Below, piece after piece: positions 24,542 through 34,029 of a stretch of DNA of 34,224 nt. Under the pieces are notes generated by a model, which was not told the origin of the DNA, ran no database searches, and saw only the letters and a list, made by a program, of their open reading frames with translations. Source of the stretch: Eubacterium aggregans (GTDB taxonomy: Bacteria; Bacillota; Clostridia; Eubacteriales; Eubacteriaceae); contig NZ_FNRK01000027.1 of the NCBI RefSeq assembly GCF_900107815.1, forward strand, positions 1 to 34,224, written 5' to 3'. The stretch's first letter is position 1; the number at the start of each line of letters is the position of its first letter. A program made the translations under genes and the position numbers.

Positions 24542-24985
24542 TTAAATCACCTCTACCTTTCCTCCGTGGGCAATAATTTTTTCCTCAGCAGATTTACTGA
24601 TCTTATTGATTTTTAAGGTTAAGGCTTTTTCAACGTCTCCCTCACCCAGGATTTTTACCCCATCCTTTAATTTACGGACGAAGCCATATTCCATGAGTAA
24701 TTCAGGGGTGATGACAGTATTTTCTTCAAAGGCATTCAGTTCACCAACATTAACGATGGCGTATTCCTTCTTAAATGGGTAATTTGAGAAGCCACGTTTA
24801 GGAAGACGTCTCGCCAAAGGCATCTGTCCCCCTTCAAAGCCCAGACGGACCCCACCACCGGAACGGGATTTCTGACCATCCTGGCCTCGGCCAGCAGTCT
24901 TTCCCTGTCCAGTCGCAGTACCGCGACCTTTTCTCTTGGTATCTTTACGAGAACCTTCTGCAGGTTTCAAGGTATGTAATTTCAT
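24542..24985 (-). CDS. rplO: 50S ribosomal protein L15
   Basis: The 147 residues match L15: a basic, glycine-rich N-terminal extension ([47 protein letters not shown]) that penetrates 23S, then a globular domain. It lies directly before secY. Confidence 0.98.
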   Translation of the reverse strand: MKLHTLKPAEGSRKDTKRKGRGTATGQGKTAGRGQDGQKSRSGGGVRLGFEGGQMPLARRLPKRGFSNYPFKKEYAIVNVGELNAFEENTVITPELLMEYGFVRKLKDGVKILGEGDVEKALTLKINKISKSAEEKIIAHGGKVEVI

Positions 24986-24996
24986 TCGATGACCTC

Positions 24997-25179
24997 CTAA
25001 ACTTCTTCAACTTCAAGCATGAAGTCGGTTTTGTGGATCATGCCGCGAATCGCAGGACTGTCTTCCACGGTCACAGAATGACCGATTTTACGCAGTCCCA
25101 GTGCCTTAATGGTTGCGCGTTGTTTAGGATTACGTCCAATCAGACTCTTTTTTAATGTGATTTTCAATTGCTTAGCCAT
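24997..25179 (-). CDS. rpmD: 50S ribosomal protein L30
   Basis: A 60-residue protein matching L30: [25 protein letters not shown], then [13 protein letters not shown]. It lies between rpsE and rplO with gaps of about 12 bases. Confidence 0.97.
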   Translation of the reverse strand: MAKQLKITLKKSLIGRNPKQRATIKALGLRKIGHSVTVEDSPAIRGMIHKTDFMLEVEEV

Positions 25180-25191
25180 GATACGAGCCTC

Positions 25192-25698
25192 CTAACCTAA
25201 AATCTCTTCAGGTCTCTTACCGCGTTTTGCAGCAACCTCTTCGACGGTCGTCAAACGGGCCAACCCTTCCATGGTTGCATTCACCATGTTCCGGGCATTG
25301 TTTGAACCCAATGATTTTGTACGGATATCAGCAATACCTGCAAGCTCACAGACCGCACGGACAGGACCACCAGCGATAACGCCAGTCCCTTTTCCTGCTG
25401 GTTTAAGCAGAACCCGTCCAGCACCATCCACACCTTCTACAAGATGAGGAATCGTTGTGCCAACCAAGGGAACACGAATGAGATTCTTTTTAGCGGATTC
25501 GATCCCTTTACGGATGGCATCTGGAATTTCCATTGCCTTACCTTTTCCAACCCCAACTAAGCCATTGCCATCACCGACGATGACGAGGCAGCTGAAACGG
25601 AAGTTACGACCACCCTTGACAACTTTGGTGACACGGCTGATATTAACGACTTTTTCCTGTAATTCCAGACCGCTGGCATCAATTAAATTTTGTTTCAT
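25192..25698 (-). CDS. rpsE: 30S ribosomal protein S5
   Basis: The 168 residues have the double-stranded RNA-binding-like N-terminal domain ([21 protein letters not shown]) and the second domain ([33 protein letters not shown]), which help shape the decoding centre. It follows rplR by 17 bases. Confidence 0.98.
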   Translation of the reverse strand: MKQNLIDASGLELQEKVVNISRVTKVVKGGRNFRFSCLVIVGDGNGLVGVGKGKAMEIPDAIRKGIESAKKNLIRVPLVGTTIPHLVEGVDGAGRVLLKPAGKGTGVIAGGPVRAVCELAGIADIRTKSLGSNNARNMVNATMEGLARLTTVEEVAAKRGKRPEEILG

Positions 25699-25715
25699 TA
25701 AATGATCTCCCTTTC

Positions 25716-26084
25716 CTAGAATTTCAGGCCGGCTTCACGTGCGCCGTCTGCCAAATTTTTCACTCTACCGGTATACACATAACCGCCTCTGTCGAAAACG
25801 ACCGCATCGATGCCGGCAGCCAAAGCCTTTTTGGCAATAGAAGCACCAACAGCCTTAGCGGCTTCCTTGTTGCTTCCATTTGCTAATTCAGCTTTCAGAT
25901 CTTTATCTAATGTGGAAGCCGCTACCAGGGTAACACCTTTCACATCATCGATAATCTGTGCATACATATTTTGATTACTACGGAACACGTTTAATCGTGG
26001 CATTGCGGCAGTACCGGAAATTTTCCGGCGAACCCGCAGATGCTTCTTTAAACGCTGTTTATTTTTGTCGATCTTTTTAATCAT
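25716..26084 (-). CDS. rplR: 50S ribosomal protein L18
   Basis: The 122 residues match L18 ([37 protein letters not shown], ending [22 protein letters not shown]), which binds 5S rRNA with L5. It follows rplF by 39 bases. Confidence 0.98.
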   Translation of the reverse strand: MIKKIDKNKQRLKKHLRVRRKISGTAAMPRLNVFRSNQNMYAQIIDDVKGVTLVAASTLDKDLKAELANGSNKEAAKAVGASIAKKALAAGIDAVVFDRGGYVYTGRVKNLADGAREAGLKF

Positions 26085-26123
26085 GGTAAGTTCCTTTCTC
26101 CTACCTGTTAGGCATGGTTGTCA

Positions 26124-26654
26124 TTAACCAGTCTTACCGACTTTACGTCTAATGTGTTCATCGGCATACTTGACACCATGTCCCTTGTAAGGTTCCGGTG
26201 GTCTTTTAGCGCGGATGTTGGCAGCGTGGGCACCAACCGCTTCCTTGCTGATCCCTTTAACTATAACTTTGTTCTGGGTTTCGCATACGGTTTCGACCCC
26301 TTCAGGATCTTCCATTTCCACAGGATGGGAGTAACCAAGGTTCATAACCAGGTTCTTTCCCTTCTTTTCTGCACGGTAACCGACACCACTGATTTCAAGG
26401 ACTTTCTGGAAGCCATCATGGACACCCGTCACCATGTTGTTGATGAGTGCACGGGTTAACCCATGAAGGGATTTGTGATTCTTGCTTTCAGACGGTCTCT
26501 TTACGACGACCTGGTCGCCTACTTCTATAATCATATCCGGATGTAAAGCCCTTGTCAATTCGCCCTTAGGGCCCTTGACTGTGATGATGTGGCCGTCTAA
26601 TTTGACCTCCACACCAGCGGGAATTGCAACCGGAGCGTTTCCTACTCTAGACAT
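26124..26654 (-). CDS. rplF: 50S ribosomal protein L6
   Basis: The 176 residues contain two repeats of the L6 fold and the end signature [17 protein letters not shown]6 lies near the sarcin-ricin loop. Order rpsH-rplF-rplR is standard. Confidence 0.98.
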   Translation of the reverse strand: MSRVGNAPVAIPAGVEVKLDGHIITVKGPKGELTRALHPDMIIEVGDQVVVKRPSESKNHKSLHGLTRALINNMVTGVHDGFQKVLEISGVGYRAEKKGKNLVMNLGYSHPVEMEDPEGVETVCETQNKVIVKGISKEAVGAHAANIRAKRPPEPYKGHGVKYADEHIRRKVGKTG

Positions 26655-26675
26655 TCTTGCATTCCTCCTGCTTTA

Positions 26676-27074
26676 CTACCAAACGTAGCAGATAACTTCG
26701 CCGCCGATACCGGCTCTTCTGGCTTCTTTATCGGTTAAAACACCCTTTGATGTAGAAATAATTGCCACACCCAGACCATTTAAAACCTTTGGAATTTCAT
26801 CCTTGTTTACATAGACACGCAGACCAGGTTTTGAAATTCGCTTGATACCTGCGATGACACGGCTTTTGTCTTCACCGTACTTCAAGGCGACCTTGATCAT
26901 TCCTTGTTTATCATCGTCGATGTATTCAACTTTTTTAATATATCCTTCTTCCAACAGAATTTCGGCAATGGCCTTTTTTTCTTTGGAAGCTGGTATTTCG
27001 ACTGCTTTATGACCTGCATTGTTTGCGTTTCTGATTCTCGTCAGCATATCTGCGATTGGATCAGTCATTGTCAT
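26676..27074 (-). CDS. rpsH: 30S ribosomal protein S8
   Basis: The 132 residues match S8: [30 protein letters not shown] at the start and GIISTSKG-type segment ([23 protein letters not shown]) near the end. In enteric bacteria S8 represses the spc operon at rplE; no comparable site was sought successfully here. A second in-frame ATG lies one codon downstream. Confidence 0.97.
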   Translation of the reverse strand: MTMTDPIADMLTRIRNANNAGHKAVEIPASKEKKAIAEILLEEGYIKKVEYIDDDKQGMIKVALKYGEDKSRVIAGIKRISKPGLRVYVNKDEIPKVLNGLGVAIISTSKGVLTDKEARRAGIGGEVICYVW

Positions 27075-27113
27075 GCTAAGTCCCTCCTTTTTATTAGATA
27101 CTCTAAATAGAAT

Positions 27114-27299
27114 TTACCAGCTGGCTTTACGCACACCAGGGATTTCTCCCTTGTAGGCCATTTCTCTGAAACAGATTCTGCAAATACCGAACTTTCTCAG
27201 ATAGGCGTGTGGTCTGCCACAAATTCTGCAGCGGTTATATTCACGAGTGGAATATTTCTGCTTTTTCTGCTGTTTTTCCTTCATTGCTTTCTTTGCCAT
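27114..27299 (-). CDS. rpsN: 30S ribosomal protein S14 type Z
   Basis: A 61-residue zinc-binding S14 with C24, C27, C40, C43 (CxxC-x12-CxxC), the short form common in Gram-positive bacteria. The end [11 protein letters not shown] is conserved. It sits 11 bases after rplE. Confidence 0.97.
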   Translation of the reverse strand: MAKKAMKEKQQKKQKYSTREYNRCRICGRPHAYLRKFGICRICFREMAYKGEIPGVRKASW

Positions 27300-27310
27300 G
27301 GGTACGCCTC

Positions 27311-27850
27311 CTATCTTGCGAACGGTAATCCCAGTTGAGCAAGCAGCTCGTGGGCTTCTTCGTCAGTTTTTGCAGTTGTGACGAACATGATGTCCATCCC
27401 ACGGATTTGTTCGACCTTATCGTAGTCGATTTCCGGGAAGATGAGCTGTTCTTTAATCCCGAAGGCATAGTTTCCACGACCGTCAAAGGCCGTGTTGGAT
27501 AAGCCACGGAAGTCACGCACGCGAGGCAGCGCGATGTTGAAAAGTTTGTCGCAGAATTCATTCATGCGATCACTTCTCAGGGTCACCTTTGCACCAACAT
27601 TCTGGCCTTCACGGACCTTAAAGTTAGCAACAGATTTACGTGCCTTGATGATAACAGGCTTTTGGCCAGCAATGATGGCCATATCGCCAACTGCTGCTTC
27701 CAAAGCTTTGGAGTTGTCCTTGCAATCACCAAGCCCCATGTTGATGACAACCTTCACCAGCTTAGGCACTTCCATAACATTCTTATATTGGAATTTTTCT
27801 TGAAGCGCTGGAACAGCGACATTCAGATATCTTTCCTGCATTCTTGTCAT
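27311..27850 (-). CDS. rplE: 50S ribosomal protein L5
   Basis: The 179 residues match L5 ([22 protein letters not shown]-like [51 protein letters not shown]). It binds 5S rRNA and contacts P-site tRNA. Confidence 0.98.
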   Translation of the reverse strand: MTRMQERYLNVAVPALQEKFQYKNVMEVPKLVKVVINMGLGDCKDNSKALEAAVGDMAIIAGQKPVIIKARKSVANFKVREGQNVGAKVTLRSDRMNEFCDKLFNIALPRVRDFRGLSNTAFDGRGNYAFGIKEQLIFPEIDYDKVEQIRGMDIMFVTTAKTDEEAHELLAQLGLPFAR

Positions 27851-27870
27851 TATTGTCCTCCTTCCCTGGT

Positions 27871-28197
27871 TTAGTTATCCAGTACAGCGCCGCATTTCTT
27901 GCAGACGCGGACTTTAGAGCCGTCTTCTTCAATCTTAACACCGGTGCGTACACCTCGGCCGCATTTATCACACATCAGAAGGACGTTGGATGCATCGATT
28001 TTGCCTTCTTCTTTGATAATGCCGCCTTGTTGCATAGCAGCGGAGGGTTTTTTATGTCTGGTGATGATGTTCGCACCTTCAACGGTCACTTTACCTTCAC
28101 CAGGGAAAGCTTCCAGCACAGCACCGGTCTTTCCTTTATCTTTTCCAGAAATCACCTGGACGATATCACCTTTTTTTACATGCATCTTATTCGCCAT
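27871..28197 (-). CDS. rplX: 50S ribosomal protein L24 with zinc ribbon
   Basis: The 108 residues have the KOW motif at the start ([19 protein letters not shown]) and a C-terminal CDKC (76-79)...CKKC (99-102) zinc ribbon, retained in many Firmicutes L24. It initiates 50S assembly. Confidence 0.98.
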   Translation of the reverse strand: MANKMHVKKGDIVQVISGKDKGKTGAVLEAFPGEGKVTVEGANIITRHKKPSAAMQQGGIIKEEGKIDASNVLLMCDKCGRGVRTGVKIEEDGSKVRVCKKCGAVLDN

Positions 28198-28209
28198 TTG
28201 GTCACCTCA

Positions 28210-28578
28210 TTAAAGTACTTCTGGAGCCAAAGATACAATTTTCATAAATTTCTTATCTCTTAACTCTCTTGCAACGGGTCCGAAGATACGGGTCCCTTGC
28301 GGGTTCTTATCTTCTTTGATCAAAACAGCAGCGTTTTGATCAAATTTGATATAACTACCATCGTCACGACGGACACCACGTTTGGTACGAACGACTACTG
28401 CTTTTACGACATCGCCTTTCTTGACATCGCCACCAGGAGCCGCGCTCTTGACAGAACAGACGATGATGTCACCAATATTGGCATATCTTCTGCCTGAGCC
28501 ACCGAGGACACGAATGCACAGGAGTTCCTTTGCACCGGTGTTGTCAGCAACTTTTAATCTAGTTTCCTGTTGAATCAC
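28210..28578 (-). CDS. rplN: 50S ribosomal protein L14
   Basis: The 122 residues match L14 ([77 protein letters not shown]). It lies at the subunit interface. It is separated from rpsQ by 28 bases. Confidence 0.98.
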   Translation of the reverse strand: MIQQETRLKVADNTGAKELLCIRVLGGSGRRYANIGDIIVCSVKSAAPGGDVKKGDVVKAVVVRTKRGVRRDDGSYIKFDQNAAVLIKEDKNPQGTRIFGPVARELRDKKFMKIVSLAPEVL

Positions 28579-28606
28579 GCGAAATACCTCCTTTTCGCAA
28601 AGCAGC

Positions 28607-28861
28607 CTATAAAGCTTTTTCCACGATTTCCACTAAACGCCAGTGCTTGTTCTTGCTCAAAGGTCTGGTTTCCATGATCTTAACCTTATCGCCAATACCA
28701 CATTGGTTTAATTCATCGTGAGCTTTAAATTTAACTGTATTTTTAACACGTTTGCTGTAAATCGGATGTTTAACGAATGTTTCAACCGCCACGACAATGG
28801 TTTTATCCATTTTGTCAGAGACGACAGTGCCGATACGTGTCTTTCTTTCATTACGTTCCAT
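28607..28861 (-). CDS. rpsQ: 30S ribosomal protein S17
   Basis: An 84-residue OB-fold protein: [22 protein letters not shown], the [19 protein letters not shown] segment and [20 protein letters not shown] match S17. Confidence 0.98.
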   Translation of the reverse strand: MERNERKTRIGTVVSDKMDKTIVVAVETFVKHPIYSKRVKNTVKFKAHDELNQCGIGDKVKIMETRPLSKNKHWRLVEIVEKAL

Positions 28862-28878
28862 CAGCTAATCCTCCTTCG

Positions 28879-29073
28879 TTACGCCTGTTTTTCACGTTCA
28901 GTCAGAATCGTCTTGATACGGGCGTATGTTTTCTTGACTTCCCGGATTCGCATTGGATTTTCAAGCTGTCCGGTCGCGTGCTGGAAGCGCAGGTTGAAGA
29001 GCTCTTCCTTCAAATCGCCCAGCTTGGTCTCTAATTCATTGGTTTGTAATTCTCTTAATTCTTTAATCTTCAT
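28879..29073 (-). CDS. rpmC: 50S ribosomal protein L29
   Basis: A 64-residue helical protein: [44 protein letters not shown] in segments matches L29, which lies at the tunnel exit where trigger factor and SRP dock. Its start is two bases after the rplP stop. Confidence 0.97.
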   Translation of the reverse strand: MKIKELRELQTNELETKLGDLKEELFNLRFQHATGQLENPMRIREVKKTYARIKTILTEREKQA

Positions 29074-29075
29074 GC

Positions 29076-29504
29076 TTATTCACCCATTTCTTCCTGGTCT
29101 GCCCGAGTGATGAACTTCGTTTTAATCGGCAGTTTGTGTTGAGCAAGACGCATGGCTTCCCGAGCGGTTGCTTCATCGACGCCAGCAAGTTCGAACATGA
29201 CACGGCCTGGTTTGACCACTGCCACCCAGTATTCTGGAGAACCCTTACCGGAACCCATACGGGTTTCAGCCGGCTTTGCAGTCACTGGCTTGTCTGGGAA
29301 AATTTTGATCCAAACCTTACCACCACGTTTGATGTAACGTGTCATGGCGACACGGGCTGCTTCAATCTGGTTGGATGTAATCCATGCCGGTTCAAGGGCC
29401 TGGATAGCGTAATCACCATAAGTGATCGTGTTGCCGCGGGTGGCTTTACCCTTCATGCGGCCTCTATGTACTCTTCTGCGTTTTACGCGCTTAGGCATTA
29501 ACAT
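29076..29504 (-). CDS. rplP: 50S ribosomal protein L16
   Basis: The 142 residues match L16 ([59 protein letters not shown]). Two ATGs exist, two codons apart; the first is eight bases from AAGGAGG and is kept, although most L16 proteins begin at the second. Confidence 0.97.
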   Translation of the reverse strand: MLMPKRVKRRRVHRGRMKGKATRGNTITYGDYAIQALEPAWITSNQIEAARVAMTRYIKRGGKVWIKIFPDKPVTAKPAETRMGSGKGSPEYWVAVVKPGRVMFELAGVDEATAREAMRLAQHKLPIKTKFITRADQEEMGE

Positions 29505-29521
29505 CTGATCGTCCTCCTTTA

Positions 29522-30232
29522 CTATGCGTCTTTCTTAGGAGCTTTGCGACGATTTTTCTTCTTATCGTCTTCCTGTGCGGTGGTAGCGAGGATGTCTTCG
29601 CGGCCGGTTAGGATTTCTCCCTTATTGACCCAGACTTTGATCCCGAGCTTACCATAAGTGGTATCCGCTTCAGCGAAACCATAGGAAATATCTGCTCTTA
29701 ATGTCTGCATGGGTACGTTGCCCTGGGCATAATGTTCTTTTCTCGCCATTTCAGCGCCATTGAGACGGCCGGCAACAGCGGTTTTAATCCCCTTTGCTCC
29801 TGCACGCATGGTGCGCTGCATGGCCTGCTTCATGGCACGTCTGAAGGAAATCCGGCGTTCCAGTTGTCCAGCGATATTTTCTGCAATCAGCTGTGCATCT
29901 AAATCGACGTTCTTCACTTCAACGATATTGATGAAGACGGTCTTCCCAGTCATTTTCTCAAGTTCCATACGCAGCGCTTCAATGCCTGCGCCGCCTTTTC
30001 CAATAATCATCCCCGGTTTTGCGGTGTAGATATGGATTTTTACCTTGTTGCCAAAACGTTCGATGACAATTTTGGAAATACCAGCTTGGAACTGGCTCTT
30101 CTTAATATAACCGCGGACTTTGCTATCTTCAATCAAGTTATCCGCGAAATCTTTATCATTTGCGTACCACTTTGCGTTCCAGTCTTTAATGACACCGACG
30201 CGCAAGCCGTGTGCGTTAACTTTCTGACCCAA
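29522..30232 (-). CDS. rpsC: 30S ribosomal protein S3
   Basis: The 236 residues comprise the KH domain (about 39-107, with the GKGGAG loop in [13 protein letters not shown]) and the C-terminal S3 domain ([19 protein letters not shown]). A charged tail of about 20 residues extends past it. S3 forms part of the mRNA entry tunnel. Confidence 0.98.
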   Translation of the reverse strand: MGQKVNAHGLRVGVIKDWNAKWYANDKDFADNLIEDSKVRGYIKKSQFQAGISKIVIERFGNKVKIHIYTAKPGMIIGKGGAGIEALRMELEKMTGKTVFINIVEVKNVDLDAQLIAENIAGQLERRISFRRAMKQAMQRTMRAGAKGIKTAVAGRLNGAEMARKEHYAQGNVPMQTLRADISYGFAEADTTYGKLGIKVWVNKGEILTGREDILATTAQEDDKKKNRRKAPKKDA

Positions 30233-30245
30233 TTAAGCGTACCCC

Positions 30246-30581
30246 CTATTCCTGTTCTTTAAGCACTGCCGTGATGTGGGAAGTTCTCTTCTTAATGGGA
30301 AAAGCACGACCCTGCGGACCAGCCTTATATCGTTTCAGTGTTGGACCCTGATTTGCGTAAATCTGATCGATATACAATGCATCAGGATTCATATTGTGGT
30401 TATTTTCTGCGTTCGCCAGGGCTGATAAGACCACCTTTTCGATGACCTTTGCTGCCTTGTTTGGTGTCAGGGCTAAAATACTTAGGGCTTCGCCAATACT
30501 TTTGCCTCTGATAAGGTCAGCAACTAATTTAGCCTTTCTGGACGAGACACGGATGTATTTTGCTGTTGCTCTTGATTCCAT
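30246..30581 (-). CDS. rplV: 50S ribosomal protein L22
   Basis: The 111 residues match L22 (AKYIRVSSRKAKLVADLIRGKS and the hairpin PTLKRYKAGPQGRAFPIKKRTSHITAVL in segments), whose loop lines the exit tunnel. It is 13 bases ahead of rpsC. Confidence 0.98.
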   Translation of the reverse strand: MESRATAKYIRVSSRKAKLVADLIRGKSIGEALSILALTPNKAAKVIEKVVLSALANAENNHNMNPDALYIDQIYANQGPTLKRYKAGPQGRAFPIKKRTSHITAVLKEQE

Positions 30582-30603
30582 TTTGTATCCTCCTTTTGGC
30601 TAC

Positions 30604-30882
30604 TTACTTAAGCTTCGATTTCTTTTCGCCTGCGTGACCGCGGAAAGTCCGGGTCGGTGCGAATTCACCAAGCTTGTGGCCGACCATATCTTCTGTGCAA
30701 TATACCGGCACGTGCTTTCTGCCGTCATGGACGGCGATGGTATGTCCGACAAACTGTGGGAAAATTGTCGAGCTTCTCGACCAAGTTTTTAAAACTTGTT
30801 TTTCTCCCTTTTCGTTCATTACTTCTACTCGTTTTAAAAGTCTTTCTTCAACAAAAGGTCCTTTTTTTACGGATCGACTCAT
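30604..30882 (-). CDS. rpsS: 30S ribosomal protein S19
   Basis: The 92 residues match S19 ([66 protein letters not shown]). It binds 16S together with S13. Confidence 0.98.
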   Translation of the reverse strand: MSRSVKKGPFVEERLLKRVEVMNEKGEKQVLKTWSRSSTIFPQFVGHTIAVHDGRKHVPVYCTEDMVGHKLGEFAPTRTFRGHAGEKKSKLK

Positions 30883-30898
30883 TCGTTCACCCTCCTAC

Positions 30899-31732
30899 TT
30901 ATTTCGCGTTCCGGCGTCTCACGATAAGTTTATCGGATGCCTTATGCTTCTTACGTGTCTTGTAACCCAGAGCCGGTTTACCCCAAGGTGTCACAGGACC
31001 GGGACGACCAATGGGAGCGCGACCTTCACCACCACCATGGGGATGGTCGTTCGGATTCATAACAGACCCTCTGACGGTTGGGCGGATACCCATATGGCGT
31101 TTACGGCCAGCTTTACCGATACGGACATTCTGGTGATCCAGATTGCCGACGGTTCCAACGGTTGCGCGGCATTCCATACGGACCTGACGCATTTCACCGG
31201 AGGGCAAACGTAAGGTGGCGTAGTTGCCTTCCTTAGCCATAAGCTGTGCCGAGGCACCTGCGGAGCGAACCATCTGGCCGCCCTTTCCAGCCTTTAATTC
31301 CACATTATGTACCAAGGTACCAACGGGGATAAACGCCAACGGCAAACAGTTCCCGATGGTAATATCGGCTTCCTTACCAGACACGATGGTGTCACCAACT
31401 TTAAGCTTCAGGGGAGCCAAGATATACCGTTTTTCACCATCGGCATAGTTGATCAGTGCGATATTGGCGCTACGATTCGGATCGTACTCAATACCGGCAA
31501 CTTTGCCAGGTACACCATCTTTATTCCGCTTGAAATCAATGATACGGTACTTACGCTTTGCTCCACCACCCTGGTGACGGACGGTGATCCGACCGTAAAC
31601 ATTACGGCCAGCTTTCGATTTAAGGGGAGCTAACAGAGACTTTTCTGGCTCCTTCTTCGTCACCTCCTCAAAGGTGTTGACGCTCATATTACGGCGTCCG
31701 GGTGACGTTGGTTTATATTTTTTAATACCCAT
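30899..31732 (-). CDS. rplB: 50S ribosomal protein L2
   Basis: The 277 residues begin [17 protein letters not shown] and end with the conserved [19 protein letters not shown] region near the peptidyl-transferase centre. The ATG at 31732 is chosen because GGAGG is about ten bases upstream. A TTG three codons earlier lies almost on the SD and is rejected. Confidence 0.98.
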   Translation of the reverse strand: MGIKKYKPTSPGRRNMSVNTFEEVTKKEPEKSLLAPLKSKAGRNVYGRITVRHQGGGAKRKYRIIDFKRNKDGVPGKVAGIEYDPNRSANIALINYADGEKRYILAPLKLKVGDTIVSGKEADITIGNCLPLAFIPVGTLVHNVELKAGKGGQMVRSAGASAQLMAKEGNYATLRLPSGEMRQVRMECRATVGTVGNLDHQNVRIGKAGRKRHMGIRPTVRGSVMNPNDHPHGGGEGRAPIGRPGPVTPWGKPALGYKTRKKHKASDKLIVRRRNAK

Positions 31733-31776
31733 TATTCGCAAACCTCCACTTTCATTCTGCTTATCGGGTCGTGTGT

Positions 31777-32067
31777 TTAGACACCTTCAAAGAATTCGAT
31801 TCCCTTACTGCCAGCGGTGAGTTTAACAATCGCTTTTTTCCAGTTTGGGCGACGGCCTTCTGTTCTGCCCCGTCTTTTAACCTTGCCGTTCATGTTCATG
31901 GTATAAACCTTTTCGACGGTAACATCGAAGATGGCTTCTACGGCATTCTTGATTTCGATTTTGTTGGCAGTCTTTGCCACTTCGAAGGTGTATTTGTTCT
32001 GTTCACTGTCATCCATTGTCCGTTCGGAGATGATGGGACGGATGATGATATCGCGAGGATCCTTCAT
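31777..32067 (-). CDS. rplW: 50S ribosomal protein L23
   Basis: The 96 residues match L23 ([58 protein letters not shown]). It sits at the tunnel exit. Its ATG overlaps the rplD stop by one base (TAATG), indicating coupled translation. Confidence 0.98.
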   Translation of the reverse strand: MKDPRDIIIRPIISERTMDDSEQNKYTFEVAKTANKIEIKNAVEAIFDVTVEKVYTMNMNGKVKRRGRTEGRRPNWKKAIVKLTAGSKGIEFFEGV

Positions 32068-32687
32068 TATGCATATACCTCCTCAATTTTATCAAGGGCG
32101 TCCTTGGTCAGTACCAAGATATCGTATTTCAGCATATCGTAAACATTGAGTTCTGCAACGGTTGCTGTGGCGACCTTGGGGATATTATTTGCAGAGCGGA
32201 TGACTGCTTCATCCATTTCTGCGGTAACCACCAATGCTTTAGGGGCATTTATGGCTTCTAACACCGCTGCCATTTCCTTGGTCTTCGGTGCTTCTAATGC
32301 GAAGGCATCGACGATGCGAAGTTCATTTTCCTGCACTTTTGCAGAAAATACTGAACGCATGGCCAAGTTACGCACTTTTTTGTTAACCTTCTGGCTATAA
32401 TCCCGAGATTTTGGTGCAAAGATGACACCACCGCCGCTCCATAATGGAGAACGGCTTGTACCAGCACGGGCACGCCCGGTTCCTTTTTGTCTCCAAGGCT
32501 TACGGCCACCCCCACGTACTTCTGCACGGGTTTTGGCACTTTTTGTTCCTTGGCGTTTGTTGGCCAGCTGTGCGACAACAACTTGATGCACCACTGGTTC
32601 ATTGGGTTCAATTCCGAAAACACGTTCGCTCAGTTCGACATCGCCAACGACGTTTCCTTTAATATCGATAATGTCCATTTTAGGCAT
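32067..32687 (-). CDS. rplD: 50S ribosomal protein L4
   Basis: The 206 residues match L4: the internal loop [30 protein letters not shown] in segments reaches into the exit tunnel. In several bacteria L4 represses the S10 operon by binding its leader; a long structured leader is present here ahead of rpsJ, which fits but does not prove such control. Confidence 0.98.
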   Translation of the reverse strand: MPKMDIIDIKGNVVGDVELSERVFGIEPNEPVVHQVVVAQLANKRQGTKSAKTRAEVRGGGRKPWRQKGTGRARAGTSRSPLWSGGGVIFAPKSRDYSQKVNKKVRNLAMRSVFSAKVQENELRIVDAFALEAPKTKEMAAVLEAINAPKALVVTAEMDEAVIRSANNIPKVATATVAELNVYDMLKYDILVLTKDALDKIEEVYA

Positions 32688-32710
32688 TTCTATTTCTCCT
32701 TTCGCTCAGA

Positions 32711-33343
32711 CTATTTCGCTTTGACACTGGTTTTAATAGTGACCAGCGAACCCTTCGGTCCAGGAATGGCGCCCTTGATGAGAAGTGCATTGTTTTCTGC
32801 ATCGATCTGGACGATTTCCAGGTTTAAGGCTGTCACATTCTTATTCCCCATCTGACCAGGCAATTTCTTGCCCTTCATGACACGAGCGGGATAAGCGGAA
32901 GCGCCCATGGAGCCGGGGCTTCTGTGGTACTTGGAACCGTGAGCCATGGGTCCTCTGTGCTGACCGTGACGTTTGATGACACCAGCAAATCCTTTACCCT
33001 TAGACTTACCGGAAACATCAACCTTATCACCCACTTCAAAGACATCAGCTTTAACTTCCTGGCCGGGTTCATAAGCAGCGCAGTCATCCAAACGGAATTC
33101 CCGGATAACACGTTTGTAGGCAACGCCATATTTATCAAAATGACCCTTTTTCGGTTTGTTGACGTTCTTGTCCTTAATTTCGCCATAAGCGAACTGGACA
33201 GCTTCATAACCATCATTTTCAAGAGTTTTCTTCTGGGCAACTGTACAGGGGCCAGCTTCAACAACGGTAACAGGAATCACTGTTCCGTTCTCTGTGAAAA
33301 TCTGGGTCATACCGATTTTCTTACCAATAATTGCTTTTTTCAA
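32711..33343 (-). CDS. rplC: 50S ribosomal protein L3
   Basis: The 210 residues match L3 ([66 protein letters not shown] in segments). It follows rpsJ by 57 bases; that gap contains a small hairpin GATCGC/GCGATC at 33365-33379. Confidence 0.98.
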   Translation of the reverse strand: MKKAIIGKKIGMTQIFTENGTVIPVTVVEAGPCTVAQKKTLENDGYEAVQFAYGEIKDKNVNKPKKGHFDKYGVAYKRVIREFRLDDCAAYEPGQEVKADVFEVGDKVDVSGKSKGKGFAGVIKRHGQHRGPMAHGSKYHRSPGSMGASAYPARVMKGKKLPGQMGNKNVTALNLEIVQIDAENNALLIKGAIPGPKGSLVTIKTSVKAK

Positions 33344-33400
33344 TTTATCCTCCTAATATCATTGGATCGCTAGGCGATCATAATAAGTGGCCAAACGGGC

Positions 33401-33709
33401 TTATAACTTGATTTCGATATCAACGCCAGCTGGCAGGTTCAAGCGCATCAACGCATCGACGGTTTTCGGTGTCGGATTAAGGATATCGATTAACCGTTTG
33501 TGCGTACGCATTTCAAACTGTTCTCTGGAATCTTTGTACTTGTGGACAGCACGTAGGATTGTCACGATTTCTTTGTCGGTAGGCAGTGGGATGGGCCCAG
33601 ACACATTCGCACCAGTCCGCTTTGCGGTCTCAACGATTCTTTCGGCGGATTGATCCAGTAATTTGTGATCAAAAGCCTTCAGTTTGATTCTAATTTTTTG
33701 TTTGCTCAT
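33401..33709 (-). CDS. rpsJ: 30S ribosomal protein S10
   Basis: The 102 residues match S10/NusE ([69 protein letters not shown] in segments). Besides its ribosomal role, S10 takes part in antitermination with NusB. It is the first gene of the super-operon, with the SD GGAGG about nine bases before the ATG. Confidence 0.98.
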   Translation of the reverse strand: MSKQKIRIKLKAFDHKLLDQSAERIVETAKRTGANVSGPIPLPTDKEIVTILRAVHKYKDSREQFEMRTHKRLIDILNPTPKTVDALMRLNLPAGVDIEIKL

Positions 33710-33721
33710 ACCTAAATTTTC

Positions 33722-33921
33722 CTCCTATTAGATGTATTCAAGCATTTAGGCACTTAGGCCACCGAACACCCTGCCGGGTGTTTCCACCTTTGGGCTTTAA
33801 AAAAGCTGCCCAATCACAGCTCGTCCAGTGGTCTTCGTCTGGCTCTACGGCCAAAACTCGCTCCTCAAGAATTACCTGAATTAGTAACAGCAACTTCTTA
33901 AATCATCGCTCTAAGTCAACC
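33722..33921 (-). promoter_or_regulatory. Structured leader of the S10 super-operon
   Basis: About 200 untranslated bases lie between the predicted transcription start and the rpsJ SD. They include the hairpin TTGGG..CTTT/AAAG..CCCAA (33790-33813). Two mutually exclusive hairpins follow: GGTG-GAAA-CACC (33777-33788) and AACACCC/GGGTGTT (33765-33782), which share the CACC segment. S10 leaders of other bacteria are bound by L4. Regulation here is inferred from length and structure. Confidence 0.6.
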
Positions 33922-33927
33922 TTGTTT

Positions 33928-33956
33928 AGTATAAATGAAACTTCCTACAACTGCAA
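33928..33956 (-). promoter_or_regulatory. Main promoter of the S10-spc-alpha super-operon
   Basis: Minus-strand -35 TTGCAG (33956-33951), 17-nt spacer, -10 TATACT (33933-33928) and predicted +1 G at 33921. The upstream sequence is A/T-rich. The six bases between -10 and +1 (AAACAA) resemble the AAATAA found at the rRNA promoters of this window. Confidence 0.88.
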
Positions 33957-34029
33957 GGTTTTTTTTATTTTCATAAACATTTTTTATTTACATATGCTTT
34001 GTTTAAGTTTTTATTAAGATTAAATCCTT

